This document shows, in pieces, positions 25,096-34,083 of a stretch of DNA of 64,000 nt; the first letter of the stretch is position 1, and each line of letters starts with the position of its first letter. The notes under the pieces are model-generated. The model was given only the letters and a program-made list of their open reading frames with translations. It did no database searches and was not told the DNA's origin. The DNA comes from Azophilus sp965200465. GTDB taxonomy: Bacteria > Pseudomonadota > Gammaproteobacteria > Pseudomonadales > Azotimanducaceae. A program made the translations under genes and the position numbers. The stretch covers positions 3,286,001 to 3,350,000 of the forward strand of contig OZ241358.1 in the NCBI GenBank assembly GCA_965200465.1, read 5' to 3'.

Positions 25096-26675
25096 CAGTC
25101 GGTGGCCGCTGTTCGCACGTCATCCATTGGAGCGTCGATTGGATTGCCCGTGACCTTGACGCGGATGCGCGTCGCCCCGCCGGGCATGTACGCCAAAGGC
25201 ACCTCCTCCAGATCAAGGAGCCTGAGGTTGCCGCGGTCGGCACCAGCTTCAACGGCCCTAGTTTCCGCCTCTTTTTTGGCCTGCTCCAAAGCGGCTTCGC
25301 GCCCATCCGCCTCATAGGCGAATATGCGGTCGATTTCGCCGCTGATTTGCGTGATCGACGCACCGACCGCATTGGCAACGGCGGCATGCTCAGGAATAAC
25401 CATCTCTGACACGCCGTCAATTTCCTCGTGAATCAGAACTACGCCGCCGCCCACCAACACCAAGGGCATGGGCTTCTGGCTTATCTTTATCTGATCAACG
25501 GCGTTTGCCAGCATTGTGTGCATCCGCGTGGCAGCACCCTTGATCAAAGCTTTCGGCAAATGAGCGACTAAGGAGCGGTCGCCAATGTCGGCCCAACCGC
25601 CGGCCACAGCGATGTCCGTGGCGCACAGACGGTCGCCGCCGAAGGCGAGGGACTCTTCCGTAACCCGATAGCCCAAGGACTGTGGGCCAATTCGCTGCCC
25701 GTCGCCGCTGCGGGCGACTAGGGATCCGCCGCCCAGCCCCACGGATAGGATGTCCGGCATTCTGAAGTTTGTGCGTACGCCGCCGATGCCTCTTGCCAAA
25801 GCGGACTCTCGGGGAAAGCCGTTCAGCAACAGGCCGATATCTGTAGTGGTTCCACCGATGTCCGCTACGAGCGCATTTTCCAAGTTGGAAAGGTAGGCAG
25901 CGCCCCGCATGCTGTTGGTGGGGCCGGAGGCGAAGGTCAGCACTGGATATTGCTCCACGAACTCGGAGCTCATCAGGGTGCCGTCGTTCTGGCTTATGTA
26001 GAAGGGCACCTTGATGTTTAGCCTTTGCAGAGCCGAATGAAAAGAGCCGACGATCGCCTTGGAAAGCTCCGCCAAGCTGGCGTTAACCACTGCTGCGTTT
26101 TCCCGCTCAAGAATTCCCATGCGCCCAACCTTGCAGGACAGAGTGACAACCGCATCCGGCGCCTCGTTGCGAATGATCTCCTCGGCCCGCAGCTCCATCT
26201 GCGCATTCACGGGGGAGAATATTCCCGTCACGGCAACCGCCTTCAATCCCTTAATGCGCAGATCCCGGGCGGCCCGCGCAACGGCCAGCTCGTCCAACTC
26301 ATCGCAAACGCGGCCGTTGAAGAAATAGCTGCCGCGCACCATGTAATGTGCCTTGCCGACCATCGCCTGCAAGTCTTGCGGCCAATCCGTGAGAGGTGGC
26401 ACGCCCCTGGACGATGGCAGGGCAATGCGGATCGCAGCAACCGGCAAAAGCCCCCGGCGCTCTACGAAGGCGTTGGTGAATTGGGTTGTGCCGATCATCA
26501 CGCTACGAATCGCGATCGTTTGAGCCTTGGAAGCTTCAACGACAGCGCTGATCGCCCGAACGATCCCATCGCTGATGTTTGGCGTCGTCGGCACCTTTTG
26601 GGTGGCAAGAACCTCGCGCCCATCCATGATGACCGCGTCCGTGTTCGTGCCGCCGACGTCCACGCCTATACGCAT
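25095..26675 (-). CDS. Hydantoinase/oxoprolinase N-terminal-type ATPase (HyuA family)
   Basis: A 526-residue ASKHA-fold protein that couples ATP hydrolysis to opening of cyclic amides. MRIGVDVGGTNTDAVIMDG at the N-terminus is the phosphate-binding loop, VADIGGTTTDIGLLLNG is the second nucleotide loop, and LVLVGGGVVLI closes the fold. ATG 26675 was chosen because the conserved sequence starts there; GTG 26699 would add eight residues. There is no HyuB gene, so the protein differs from true hydantoinase, 5-oxoprolinase or acetone carboxylase operons. It is coupled to DUF917 and follows the MalT-like regulator by 41 bp. Confidence 0.88.
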   Translation of the reverse strand: MRIGVDVGGTNTDAVIMDGREVLATQKVPTTPNISDGIVRAISAVVEASKAQTIAIRSVMIGTTQFTNAFVERRGLLPVAAIRIALPSSRGVPPLTDWPQDLQAMVGKAHYMVRGSYFFNGRVCDELDELAVARAARDLRIKGLKAVAVTGIFSPVNAQMELRAEEIIRNEAPDAVVTLSCKVGRMGILERENAAVVNASLAELSKAIVGSFHSALQRLNIKVPFYISQNDGTLMSSEFVEQYPVLTFASGPTNSMRGAAYLSNLENALVADIGGTTTDIGLLLNGFPRESALARGIGGVRTNFRMPDILSVGLGGGSLVARSGDGQRIGPQSLGYRVTEESLAFGGDRLCATDIAVAGGWADIGDRSLVAHLPKALIKGAATRMHTMLANAVDQIKISQKPMPLVLVGGGVVLIHEEIDGVSEMVIPEHAAVANAVGASITQISGEIDRIFAYEADGREAALEQAKKEAETRAVEAGADRGNLRLLDLEEVPLAYMPGGATRIRVKVTGNPIDAPMDDVRTAATD

Positions 26676-26716
26676 GGCCGTGCATCGCTCCTTTGACACC
26701 TTGGCCGCAACATTCG

Positions 26717-29404
26717 CTAAATGAGCTGCTTGCGAACCACGCTGCGCACCACATCCTTTCTGGAATAGGCTTCGAGCTTTAGGAAAATATTCTTAAGATG
26801 GAATTTGACAGTGTTGACGGAAATGCCCATCAGATTGGCGATTTCCTTGTTCGAGCAGTTTTGCACCAAGGACTGCAAAATCTCCCGTTCCCGGGGAGTG
26901 AGAAGGTTGTCGCCCTTGGGGGCGGCTGGTTTGGTGATGTAGATCTCGGTTAAAAGCTCCTTGAGAAAGACGCTGAGCACACCGTGGCTGGACCGGCCCC
27001 GTAACTGTTGGGCAATTTGCTTCAGCAAGGCGGCGCAAGCGGCGCCTTGCTCCAAGAAGGGGCGTTTGATGCCATCGGCCGCACCGACCGCCAAGGCCCT
27101 TTGCAGGGTGGATAAAGCGGCGTTTTGCCTATCGTCGTTGAGCTCCGCTATGCTCTGCAACACCGTCAGAGCAACATAGTCCCGCATCTGTCCACTGGCC
27201 TTGGAAGCCTCGGCCTGATCCGCAAAGTGTTTGGCCGCCCAAGCGAATTGCTGCTGCGACATCAACTGCCATCCGCTAGCGCAAACGGAAAAGTGCTGCG
27301 TGAGCGGATGCGCGTCGCTGTCGGACGGCTCGCTTTCGACCAAGCCATCGCTGCGCCCCGTCTCCATCGCCCTTTGCAGTTGATGGCACCTGAAACAGGC
27401 GGAGATCGCCTGTGCTAACCGCGGCAAGCCCCGTGCGTCGGCAGTCGAAATGGCCCGTCCAAGCATTTCGTTGGCCTTTTCTTCGTCTTCTTCGGCGAAG
27501 GCGAGGGCTACGGCCGTGGCGTAGGCGATGATGTAAACCTCCAGCCAAGCATCGAAGCGCTCAATTTGCGGCAGGGCGGCTTTGAGAAGTTGGGAAGCTC
27601 GGACATTGTCGTTGCGTTCGTAGGCCACTCCCGCCAGAAAGGTGCTGCCAATGGCATTGAGGCCGCTGTCCTGTCCGAAGGACTTTGTGGCCAAGTCGTA
27701 GCCTTCCATCAACACCAGCCATGCTTGCCGCAAACGGCCCTGCAGGTGGAGCAAATAGCCCTGATGGAAAAGCATGAAAATCTCCCCATACAGGGAGCCA
27801 AGTTGGCGGAAATGTCCGATGGCCTTGTCCCCGGCCCTGAAGGCCTGTTCGAATTGGCCGCATTGGCCATAGAGCACACAGAGCAGATTGCTGCGCACGG
27901 CCTGCAGGAATCCGTGGTCGTACTGCGCTGCGCCCTCCAGCGCATCTATTGCGTTAGACTCCTGTGCGCCGGCACCGACATCGTGGTCGCAGTACAACGA
28001 AATCATGCGCCTGAAGATCTGGAGTTCGCCATCCGCCAAGGGCCGCGTTGGCTGGCCGCTGTTGATGGCTTGGCTGAAGCGCTTGAACTCCCGTTCGGCC
28101 CGTTCCGGCTCACCAGCCTTCAAATCCAAATAGATCTTCGCCAGCCAAACCCGCGGAAAGCGCCGCAGTGTGCCTATGTCCACCAGTGCGACCGCTTCAC
28201 CGACATTGGCGACGTTTCCTTGGCCGACCACATATTGCCAGCCGCCCAAAGCCTCCAAGGTGGTCGCTATGACCTCGGCTGAGCGGGAGAGGGAGGCATA
28301 GTTCAGCCCGTCCGCCTTGTGGCCGTTGTCTAGGCACCAAGAGGCCGCCGCCGCGTAAATCTGCGAAGGTTCGATATTCTCCTGGCGTCGTGCCTTGGCC
28401 TCCAGATATTGCTGGAACAGTCGGTGGTGCGCATACCACTCACGACTTTCATCGACTGGCCGGACAAACAAATTGTCCCTCGCAAGACGTTCCAGGATAT
28501 GCCAGCCCGACTTGATGCCGCAGATGTCGTTAGCCAGATCTCCATTCAGGAGCCTAAGGAAGGCCGTTCTCAATAGGAAGTCCTGACGCTCCGGGGGTTG
28601 CTCGCTAAACACCACCTCCGTGAAATAGTCGGCAATGGCGGCGTTGCGACCGTTAAGTTGACGGAGGATTTCTTGAGCGTCTTTGCCTTTGCTCAGTCGC
28701 CGCCGAAAGAACTGAACGGCAACTGGCCAACCCTCACTGTTCTCGACAATGGCCTCGCAAATTGGGTCCGCCACCTCAACACCCGACGAACGTTGCAGAT
28801 ACGCCTTGGCCTCGTCCTTGGTGAACCGCAGATTTGCCTCTGTTAGAACCACAGCGTCGTCCTGCGCTAACAGATTGGCTAAGCCTATGCCGGTGGGATA
28901 TCTTCGGGATGCTATAACGACTTGAAAGGAGCGGGGCAGATTGGCCAACATGTTGCGAACGATGGCGGCTGTGTCGCTGTTGTCCGCATCATGGAAGTTG
29001 TCGAGCACTAGAGTGTGCCGGCCCTCGCATTCTTGCAAGGCGTTCATGAGCGCTGCGACATCGCTGTCCGCCTCGAATCTCGATGCCTCACGCAAGGACT
29101 GCGGTATCGGTGTGTTGGCATTGAACTGCGCCGCCCGGCACGAAGCCGAAACATAAGCCAGAAAACGGCCGGGCTTTGCGTCATATTGCTCTAGAGTGAG
29201 CCACGCACATCGCGCCGATTGAATTTTTGAGGATTTCCACAATTGCGCCAAGGCGCTGGTCTTGCCATACCCGGCCGGGGCGCAAACCAAGACCAACCGA
29301 CTGGGCGCCGCTCCGTCAAGCGCCTGCAGCACCTCATGTCTTGGAAGCAAATTACCCGAGCCGACGTTAGGGGCCAACTTCGCCATAGTGAGCCAGTCCC
29401 GCAT
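26717..29404 (-). CDS. MalT-like LuxR family transcriptional regulator (ATP-dependent)
   Basis: A large STAND-type regulator of 895 residues. The N-terminal NTPase has a P-loop in CAPAGYGKTSALAQLW (residues 41-56) and HTLVLDNFHDAD as Walker B. A long helical TPR-like sensor region follows, and the C-terminus is a LuxR helix-turn-helix (LTPREREILQSLVQNCSNKE, then NTVKFHLKNIFLKLEAYSRK). The ATG at 29404 is preceded by GAGG. It lies 6 bp after the TonB receptor gene and upstream of hyuA, so it is probably the activator of this operon. Proteins of this type bind a small inducer, ATP and RNA polymerase. Confidence 0.92.
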   Translation of the reverse strand: MRDWLTMAKLAPNVGSGNLLPRHEVLQALDGAAPSRLVLVCAPAGYGKTSALAQLWKSSKIQSARCAWLTLEQYDAKPGRFLAYVSASCRAAQFNANTPIPQSLREASRFEADSDVAALMNALQECEGRHTLVLDNFHDADNSDTAAIVRNMLANLPRSFQVVIASRRYPTGIGLANLLAQDDAVVLTEANLRFTKDEAKAYLQRSSGVEVADPICEAIVENSEGWPVAVQFFRRRLSKGKDAQEILRQLNGRNAAIADYFTEVVFSEQPPERQDFLLRTAFLRLLNGDLANDICGIKSGWHILERLARDNLFVRPVDESREWYAHHRLFQQYLEAKARRQENIEPSQIYAAAASWCLDNGHKADGLNYASLSRSAEVIATTLEALGGWQYVVGQGNVANVGEAVALVDIGTLRRFPRVWLAKIYLDLKAGEPERAEREFKRFSQAINSGQPTRPLADGELQIFRRMISLYCDHDVGAGAQESNAIDALEGAAQYDHGFLQAVRSNLLCVLYGQCGQFEQAFRAGDKAIGHFRQLGSLYGEIFMLFHQGYLLHLQGRLRQAWLVLMEGYDLATKSFGQDSGLNAIGSTFLAGVAYERNDNVRASQLLKAALPQIERFDAWLEVYIIAYATAVALAFAEEDEEKANEMLGRAISTADARGLPRLAQAISACFRCHQLQRAMETGRSDGLVESEPSDSDAHPLTQHFSVCASGWQLMSQQQFAWAAKHFADQAEASKASGQMRDYVALTVLQSIAELNDDRQNAALSTLQRALAVGAADGIKRPFLEQGAACAALLKQIAQQLRGRSSHGVLSVFLKELLTEIYITKPAAPKGDNLLTPREREILQSLVQNCSNKEIANLMGISVNTVKFHLKNIFLKLEAYSRKDVVRSVVRKQLI

Positions 29405-29410
29405 GGTTCC

Positions 29411-31618
29411 TCACCAGTTGTATTCGAAGGTGATGCCGTAGGTTCTAGGCAAGCCCCAAGACTCTCCAAAGCCCACCGTGGATGTCAACACTTGGGTACG
29501 GTATTCTTCGTCCGCGAGGTTTCGTGCCCAAAGGTAGGCACCCCAAGCGTCATCGGATGAAATCAAGCCGATGCGGAAATTGACCAGCCAGTAACCCTCT
29601 TCAATGGCTTCGCTTGGTTGGCGGACGATGTCGTAGATCACATCCCCCTTGTAGCTTAGGTCGGCGATCATTCTTAGCCGCAGCTCTTGGCTGATTGGCC
29701 GCTGAAACCTAGTTGAAAAGTTGAAGTTCACCTTCGGCGAGTTCGGCAGCTTGCTCCCCTTTTCGATGGTGGGCAGGGTGGGGTTCGTTACCTCTGTGTC
29801 CAACAGGCCAAGCCCCGCCCGCAGGTCCAACCCGGCAGCGGCCCGCCACAACAGGGCCACCTCCATGCCTAGCACCTTGGCGTTTCCAGCGTTGTCGATG
29901 CCGAACAGAGGATCTATGGGTTCTGTGAAGATAGGCCCGTAGATTTGGATGTCCTCATAGTCGTAGTAAAAACCGGCGGCGTCCAGCTGCATGCTGCCGT
30001 TCAGCAGCCGAGTCTTAAACCCTGCTTCGTAGGCAATGACGTTCTCCTCCTCAAAGTTCTCCAGCGTTTCCGGCAGGAAGGTTAGTTGGCCTTGGAAATT
30101 CCCCGATTTGAACCCCTTGCTGACGTTAGCGTATAACATAGTGTCGTTCAAGCCCAGATAGCCCAAGCCGATCTTCCAAGACACATCGCTGACGTCGTAG
30201 TCGTTTGCCACCAGCGGAAAGACCTGCAGTTCCGTGCCGCCGGCCGTTGGCGGCGCGTCGATGTACATAAAAGTGAAGGCATTGTGGAAATCCTTCTGTT
30301 CATCGGTGTACCGCAGGCCGCCGGTCAGCCGCCAATCTTGAGCTAACAGCCATTCCGAGTGAGCAAAGAAAGCCCAGGAATCCGTCTCCTGCGCATATTC
30401 GTTTCCCACTGAGCGAAACGGGAATATACCCACTGAGAAAAATTGCTCCGTGTCAAAGCGATCCCGGGTTTCGATTTCATCGCTTCCGTGGAAGGCTCCG
30501 GTTATCAACACCAGGCGGTCTCCGGTGTAGGTGACGCGAATTTCTTGGGAAAACTGCTTGATATCGTTCAGAAACTGCCCGTCCAACTGCACGAGCTCGG
30601 TTCCGTCCCGGTCTTCCACATGATGCCGGGAATACTCCTCATAACCAGTCACGGAGGTCAAAGTAAACCGCTCCGAAAAATCCCAGTTCACCGTCAGAAC
30701 GCCGCCGTCGCTTTTGTTGTCCAAGAAGGTGTCGGGCCGGCCCGAAGAATTGAATGGATTCCCCGGAAAGAATTCATCATCGGCCGGCGTGAAGATATTG
30801 TTCACCTTGACCAACTGAGTGTCGGACTTATCCCTGCCACCGTGGACATTCAGGAGAAAGTCAACCGCCGAGGTTGGTTGCATGCTGATCAGCAACCGCC
30901 ATGAGGTGCGGTCGATGGCCCCCACGTCCCGGTTTGTTGCCCGGTTGGTTTGATGGCCTTCATTTTGATAAATGCCCTTGACAGCGACCCGCGCCTTCAA
31001 CCCTGGCGCTAATTGACCGCCGGCGGCACCCTCCACCGACACCATGTCAAAATTGCCGTAAGCGGCGGACAGACGTCCCTCAAACTCTTCGCTGGGCTTC
31101 CTGCTGACAAAGTTGACCGCGCCGGCTGTGGTGTTGCGCCCGTAAAGCGTGCCCTGTGGACCTTTCAGCACCTCCACCCGCTCCAAGTCAAATAGCTGAA
31201 AGGACAGCATGGCGGGAGACACAAGATAAACCTCATCGACATAGACGCCGGCGGCGGGGTTGTTGTTGACGGCGTAGTCGTTCAGGCCCAGCCCGCGTAT
31301 GCTCACATTGGGAATGCTGTTGCCGATGGTGTTGTTGATGTTCAGGTTGGGCACTTGCGCAGCAAGGTCCAGCGGCTCGACGAGGCCCAGTTCAGCGATA
31401 TCTGACCCCGACAAGACCGCAACGGAAAGACCAACGTCGTTCACATTTTGTTCACGCTTTTGCGCGGTCACAAGAACCTCTTCAATAAGGACGTAGGGCT
31501 CACCTTCTTCCGCAAAAGAATCCCGGGCTGTCCCCATTCCCATCAGCCAGCCAAGCCCCCCTAAAACGACTGGTCTAAAACCTGACACTTTCTTACTTCG
31601 GAAATCCGCTGCCGTCAT
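29411..31618 (-). CDS. TonB-dependent outer membrane receptor
   Basis: A 735-residue receptor with ATG 31618 preceded by GGGAGG. A basic, hydrophobic N-terminus ending near GTARDSFAEEGEP is the signal peptide. IEEVLVTAQKREQNVNDVGL is the TonB box region, and VSIRGLGLNDYAVNNNPAAG plus VEVLKGPQGTLYGRNTTAGA are plug motifs. The C-terminus RTYGITFEYNW has the final aromatic residue of outer-membrane barrels. It is the first gene of the hydantoin-type operon and presumably brings its substrate across the outer membrane. It is not a close duplicate of the receptor at 16234-18486. Confidence 0.93.
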   Translation of the reverse strand: MTAADFRSKKVSGFRPVVLGGLGWLMGMGTARDSFAEEGEPYVLIEEVLVTAQKREQNVNDVGLSVAVLSGSDIAELGLVEPLDLAAQVPNLNINNTIGNSIPNVSIRGLGLNDYAVNNNPAAGVYVDEVYLVSPAMLSFQLFDLERVEVLKGPQGTLYGRNTTAGAVNFVSRKPSEEFEGRLSAAYGNFDMVSVEGAAGGQLAPGLKARVAVKGIYQNEGHQTNRATNRDVGAIDRTSWRLLISMQPTSAVDFLLNVHGGRDKSDTQLVKVNNIFTPADDEFFPGNPFNSSGRPDTFLDNKSDGGVLTVNWDFSERFTLTSVTGYEEYSRHHVEDRDGTELVQLDGQFLNDIKQFSQEIRVTYTGDRLVLITGAFHGSDEIETRDRFDTEQFFSVGIFPFRSVGNEYAQETDSWAFFAHSEWLLAQDWRLTGGLRYTDEQKDFHNAFTFMYIDAPPTAGGTELQVFPLVANDYDVSDVSWKIGLGYLGLNDTMLYANVSKGFKSGNFQGQLTFLPETLENFEEENVIAYEAGFKTRLLNGSMQLDAAGFYYDYEDIQIYGPIFTEPIDPLFGIDNAGNAKVLGMEVALLWRAAAGLDLRAGLGLLDTEVTNPTLPTIEKGSKLPNSPKVNFNFSTRFQRPISQELRLRMIADLSYKGDVIYDIVRQPSEAIEEGYWLVNFRIGLISSDDAWGAYLWARNLADEEYRTQVLTSTVGFGESWGLPRTYGITFEYNW

Positions 31619-31773
31619 TTTGCATCCTCCCTGTCCGTAAACCCTTGCGGTGAAATTTTGAGCATCCAGAAGCATCTTCCCTATGTTCAAAGGCGGTATT
31701 TCCCATTCCAAACCACCGCCTGTCCTCCGCAAATGCTTGCACTCTATCTACTGAACTGTTTAAGCCAATACAA

Positions 31774-31812
31774 CTACCCAGAAAGAGTAGGTAAAAAGGG
31801 AGGAATGGGTAG
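31774..31812. promoter_or_regulatory. Inverted repeat CTACCCA/TGGGTAG upstream of TonB receptor operon
   Basis: Perfect 7-bp arms CTACCCA (31774-31780) and TGGGTAG (31806-31812) are separated by 25 bp, with a related AGTAGGT between them. The site lies about 160-190 bp upstream of the receptor start, in the 220-bp gap behind waaF. It could be a binding site for the MalT-like activator of this operon. The arms differ from the known E. coli MalT box, and short inverted repeats can arise by chance. Confidence 0.3.
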
Positions 31813-31838
31813 ATGCGGCTAATGCCTGGATTCCTGCT

Positions 31839-32876
31839 TTAAGGCACTTCCTTGGACAACATGGCTTTTGTTGAATTGGCCGGGTCGCTGAGGATGGCAG
31901 CCACCTCCTCCGGCTTCAGTTCGCGCAGGCAGTTCAGGTGCCCCAGCGGGCAGGTGCGCTGCAAGCAGGGGCGGCAGTGCAAGGTTTTGGCCAGCACCCT
32001 GGCGGTGGGGTGCAGGGGCGGGGTGAAATCCGGGGAGCTGGCGCCGTACAGGGCCACCACCCTCACGGACAGGGCGCAGGCCACATGCATCAGCCCGGAG
32101 TCGTTGGTCACCGCCGCCTTCGCCAAGGACAGCAGATCCACCGCCTCCAGCAGGCTGGTGCGGCCAGTGAGGTCCGCCGCTCCGGGCGCAAGGCCGGCAA
32201 TTGCGGCGCCTAGTTGCCGGTCATTGGGAGAGCCCAGCACCCAGACTTGGCGACCGGCCTGAATTTGGCTTTCGGCCAGTGCGGCGAAGTGCTCCGGCGG
32301 CCAGCGCTTGGCCGGACCGAACTCCGCGCCGGGGCAGAGCGCGACCACGGGCCTTTCCGTGTTCAAGCCCAAGCGGGAGACCGCCGCGGCGCGTTGGCTT
32401 TCGTCCACCCGCAGCACCGGCTGGGGCGGCGGTTCCGGCAGCTGGGCGCCAGGCGGATGCGCCAGGGCGACGAACCGCTCCACCATCCTTGGATGCAGCG
32501 CCGGCTCCAAGCGCCGCCGATCATTGAGCAGCCCGTAGCGGGCCTCCCCCAGCCAGCCCGTGCGCTGTGGAATCCGCGCCCACCAAGGCACCAGGGCGGA
32601 CTTGAAGCTGTTCGGCAGCACATAGGCGGCGTCGAACCGATGGGAGCGCAAGGCCAGCCCCATGCGCCAACGCCGCCGCAACGCCAACTCGCCGTGCCCG
32701 ACGGGCAGTTCATGCACTTGGACGACGCCCGGCATCCGCAGGCCCAAGGGGGCGGTGGCCGCCGGCGCGAGCAAATGCACCTCGGCGTCCATGCCTTGCC
32801 GCACGAGTGACTGCACCAGCGCATGGGCCATCACCATGTCGCCGACCCAAGCCGGCCCGACGATCAAAGCCTTCAT
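31839..32876 (-). CDS. waaF: ADP-heptose:LPS heptosyltransferase II
   Basis: A GT9 enzyme of 345 residues that adds the second heptose of the LPS inner core. It begins MKALIVGPAWVGDMVMAHAL, the RfaF signature. LCPGAEFGPAKRWPPEHFA is the donor-site loop and VTNDSGLMHVACAL follows; CRPCLQRTCPLGHLNCL near the end is a cysteine cluster typical of WaaF. It lies downstream of ilvE on the same strand, as in Pseudomonas, with a 247-bp gap. waaC, which normally follows at once, is 23 kb away. Confidence 0.95.
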   Translation of the reverse strand: MKALIVGPAWVGDMVMAHALVQSLVRQGMDAEVHLLAPAATAPLGLRMPGVVQVHELPVGHGELALRRRWRMGLALRSHRFDAAYVLPNSFKSALVPWWARIPQRTGWLGEARYGLLNDRRRLEPALHPRMVERFVALAHPPGAQLPEPPPQPVLRVDESQRAAAVSRLGLNTERPVVALCPGAEFGPAKRWPPEHFAALAESQIQAGRQVWVLGSPNDRQLGAAIAGLAPGAADLTGRTSLLEAVDLLSLAKAAVTNDSGLMHVACALSVRVVALYGASSPDFTPPLHPTARVLAKTLHCRPCLQRTCPLGHLNCLRELKPEEVAAILSDPANSTKAMLSKEVP

Positions 32877-33123
32877 GGTGCGGATTCCTTGTTTTGGCCG
32901 GCTTCCCTAACGTTCGGGGAACGCCCCACATCAAGCCGCTTGCCCCAAGGCGCGTTGATCCTTTGCCCAAACAAGTCGCCAGCCGTCCATCGGGAAGGGG
33001 CTAACATACAAAGCACAGCCACGCAGAACCCATCGGAGGCTCTCGGGATCACGCTGACATCGAATGCGTTTGTGTGCTTTGCGTATTCAGCCCTTCGGGA
33101 ACGTTCCTTGTCCGGCGCCGCTC

Positions 33124-34053
33124 CTACACCGGCGTGAGCCATTCGGGGAAGGCGTTGCGGCGGCCGCGCACCTGGTCGAAGTAGGCGCTTTGCAGTTGCT
33201 CTGTTACCGGGCCGCGCCTGCCGTCGCCGATTCGCCGCCCGTCCAGTTCGCGGATGGGCAGCACCTCCGCCGCCGTGCCGGTGAAGAAGGCCTCGTCGCA
33301 GATGTAAACCTCGTCCCGGGTGATGCGCCGCTCCACCACCTTCAGGCCCGCCTCCGCCGCTAGGTGGAGCACCGTGTTGCGGGTGATGCCGTCCAGGCAG
33401 CTGGTCAACTCCGGCGTGTGCAGAACGCTGTCCCGCACGATGAAGACGTTTTCGCCGGAGCCCTCCGCAACGTAGCCTTCGTTGTCCAGCAGCAGCGCCT
33501 CGTCGCAGCCGGCGTCCAGCGCCTCGTGCAGGGCTAGGATGGAGTTGATGTAGTGGCCGTTGGCCTTGGCCTTGCACATGGTGATGTTCACATGATGGCG
33601 GGTGTAGGAGGAGGTGCGCACCCGAATGCCCGCCTCCCGGGCGTCCGCATCCATGTAGTCCGGCCACGGCCAGGCGGCCACGGCCAAGCTCACGGACAGA
33701 TGGCTGGCGCGCAGGCCCATGCCCTCGCAGCCAAGATAGACCATGGGCCGGATGTAGCCCTCCGCCAGCCCGTTGGCGCGGAAGGTCTCCAGCTGGGCGG
33801 CGCAAACCTGCTCCCGGTCGTAAGGCATCTTGATGCCGAGGATGTGCGCCGAATTGAACAGCCGCTCCGTGTGCTCCCGCAGGCGGAAGATGCAGGGCCC
33901 CTTGGGCGTGCCGTAGGCGCGCACTCCCTCGAACACCCCCACCCCGTAGTGCAGGGTGTGGGTCAGCACATGCACCTTGGCGTCCCGCCAGGGAACCAAG
34001 GCACCGTTTTGCCAAATGCTGCCGTCCAGGTCCGCAAAGTTCGTGATGCTCAT
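33124..34053 (-). CDS. ilvE: Branched-chain amino acid aminotransferase
   Basis: A fold-type IV PLP aminotransferase of 309 residues that makes or deaminates valine, leucine and isoleucine. SITNFADLDGSIWQNGALVP opens the protein, and ALHYGVGVFEG-like sequence (HTLHYGVGVFEGVRAYGTP) follows. The PLP lysine lies in CKAKANGHYINSI. EGSGENVFIVRD and GITRNTVLHLA are phosphate-binding segments. The gene sits between glnE (30 bp upstream) and waaF, the conserved gammaproteobacterial order. Its products connect with ilvD and the BCKDH genes elsewhere in this window. Confidence 0.95.
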   Translation of the reverse strand: MSITNFADLDGSIWQNGALVPWRDAKVHVLTHTLHYGVGVFEGVRAYGTPKGPCIFRLREHTERLFNSAHILGIKMPYDREQVCAAQLETFRANGLAEGYIRPMVYLGCEGMGLRASHLSVSLAVAAWPWPDYMDADAREAGIRVRTSSYTRHHVNITMCKAKANGHYINSILALHEALDAGCDEALLLDNEGYVAEGSGENVFIVRDSVLHTPELTSCLDGITRNTVLHLAAEAGLKVVERRITRDEVYICDEAFFTGTAAEVLPIRELDGRRIGDGRRGPVTEQLQSAYFDQVRGRRNAFPEWLTPV

Positions 34054-34083
34054 GCTCCTTCCGCTGCCAAGCCGCCGACGGCC

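Noticed and set aside
33008..33083. Inverted repeat AAGCACA/TGTGCTT between ilvE and waaF as a possible terminator
   Set aside because: The loop of more than 50 bp is too long and there is no T-run, so I do not call a terminator.
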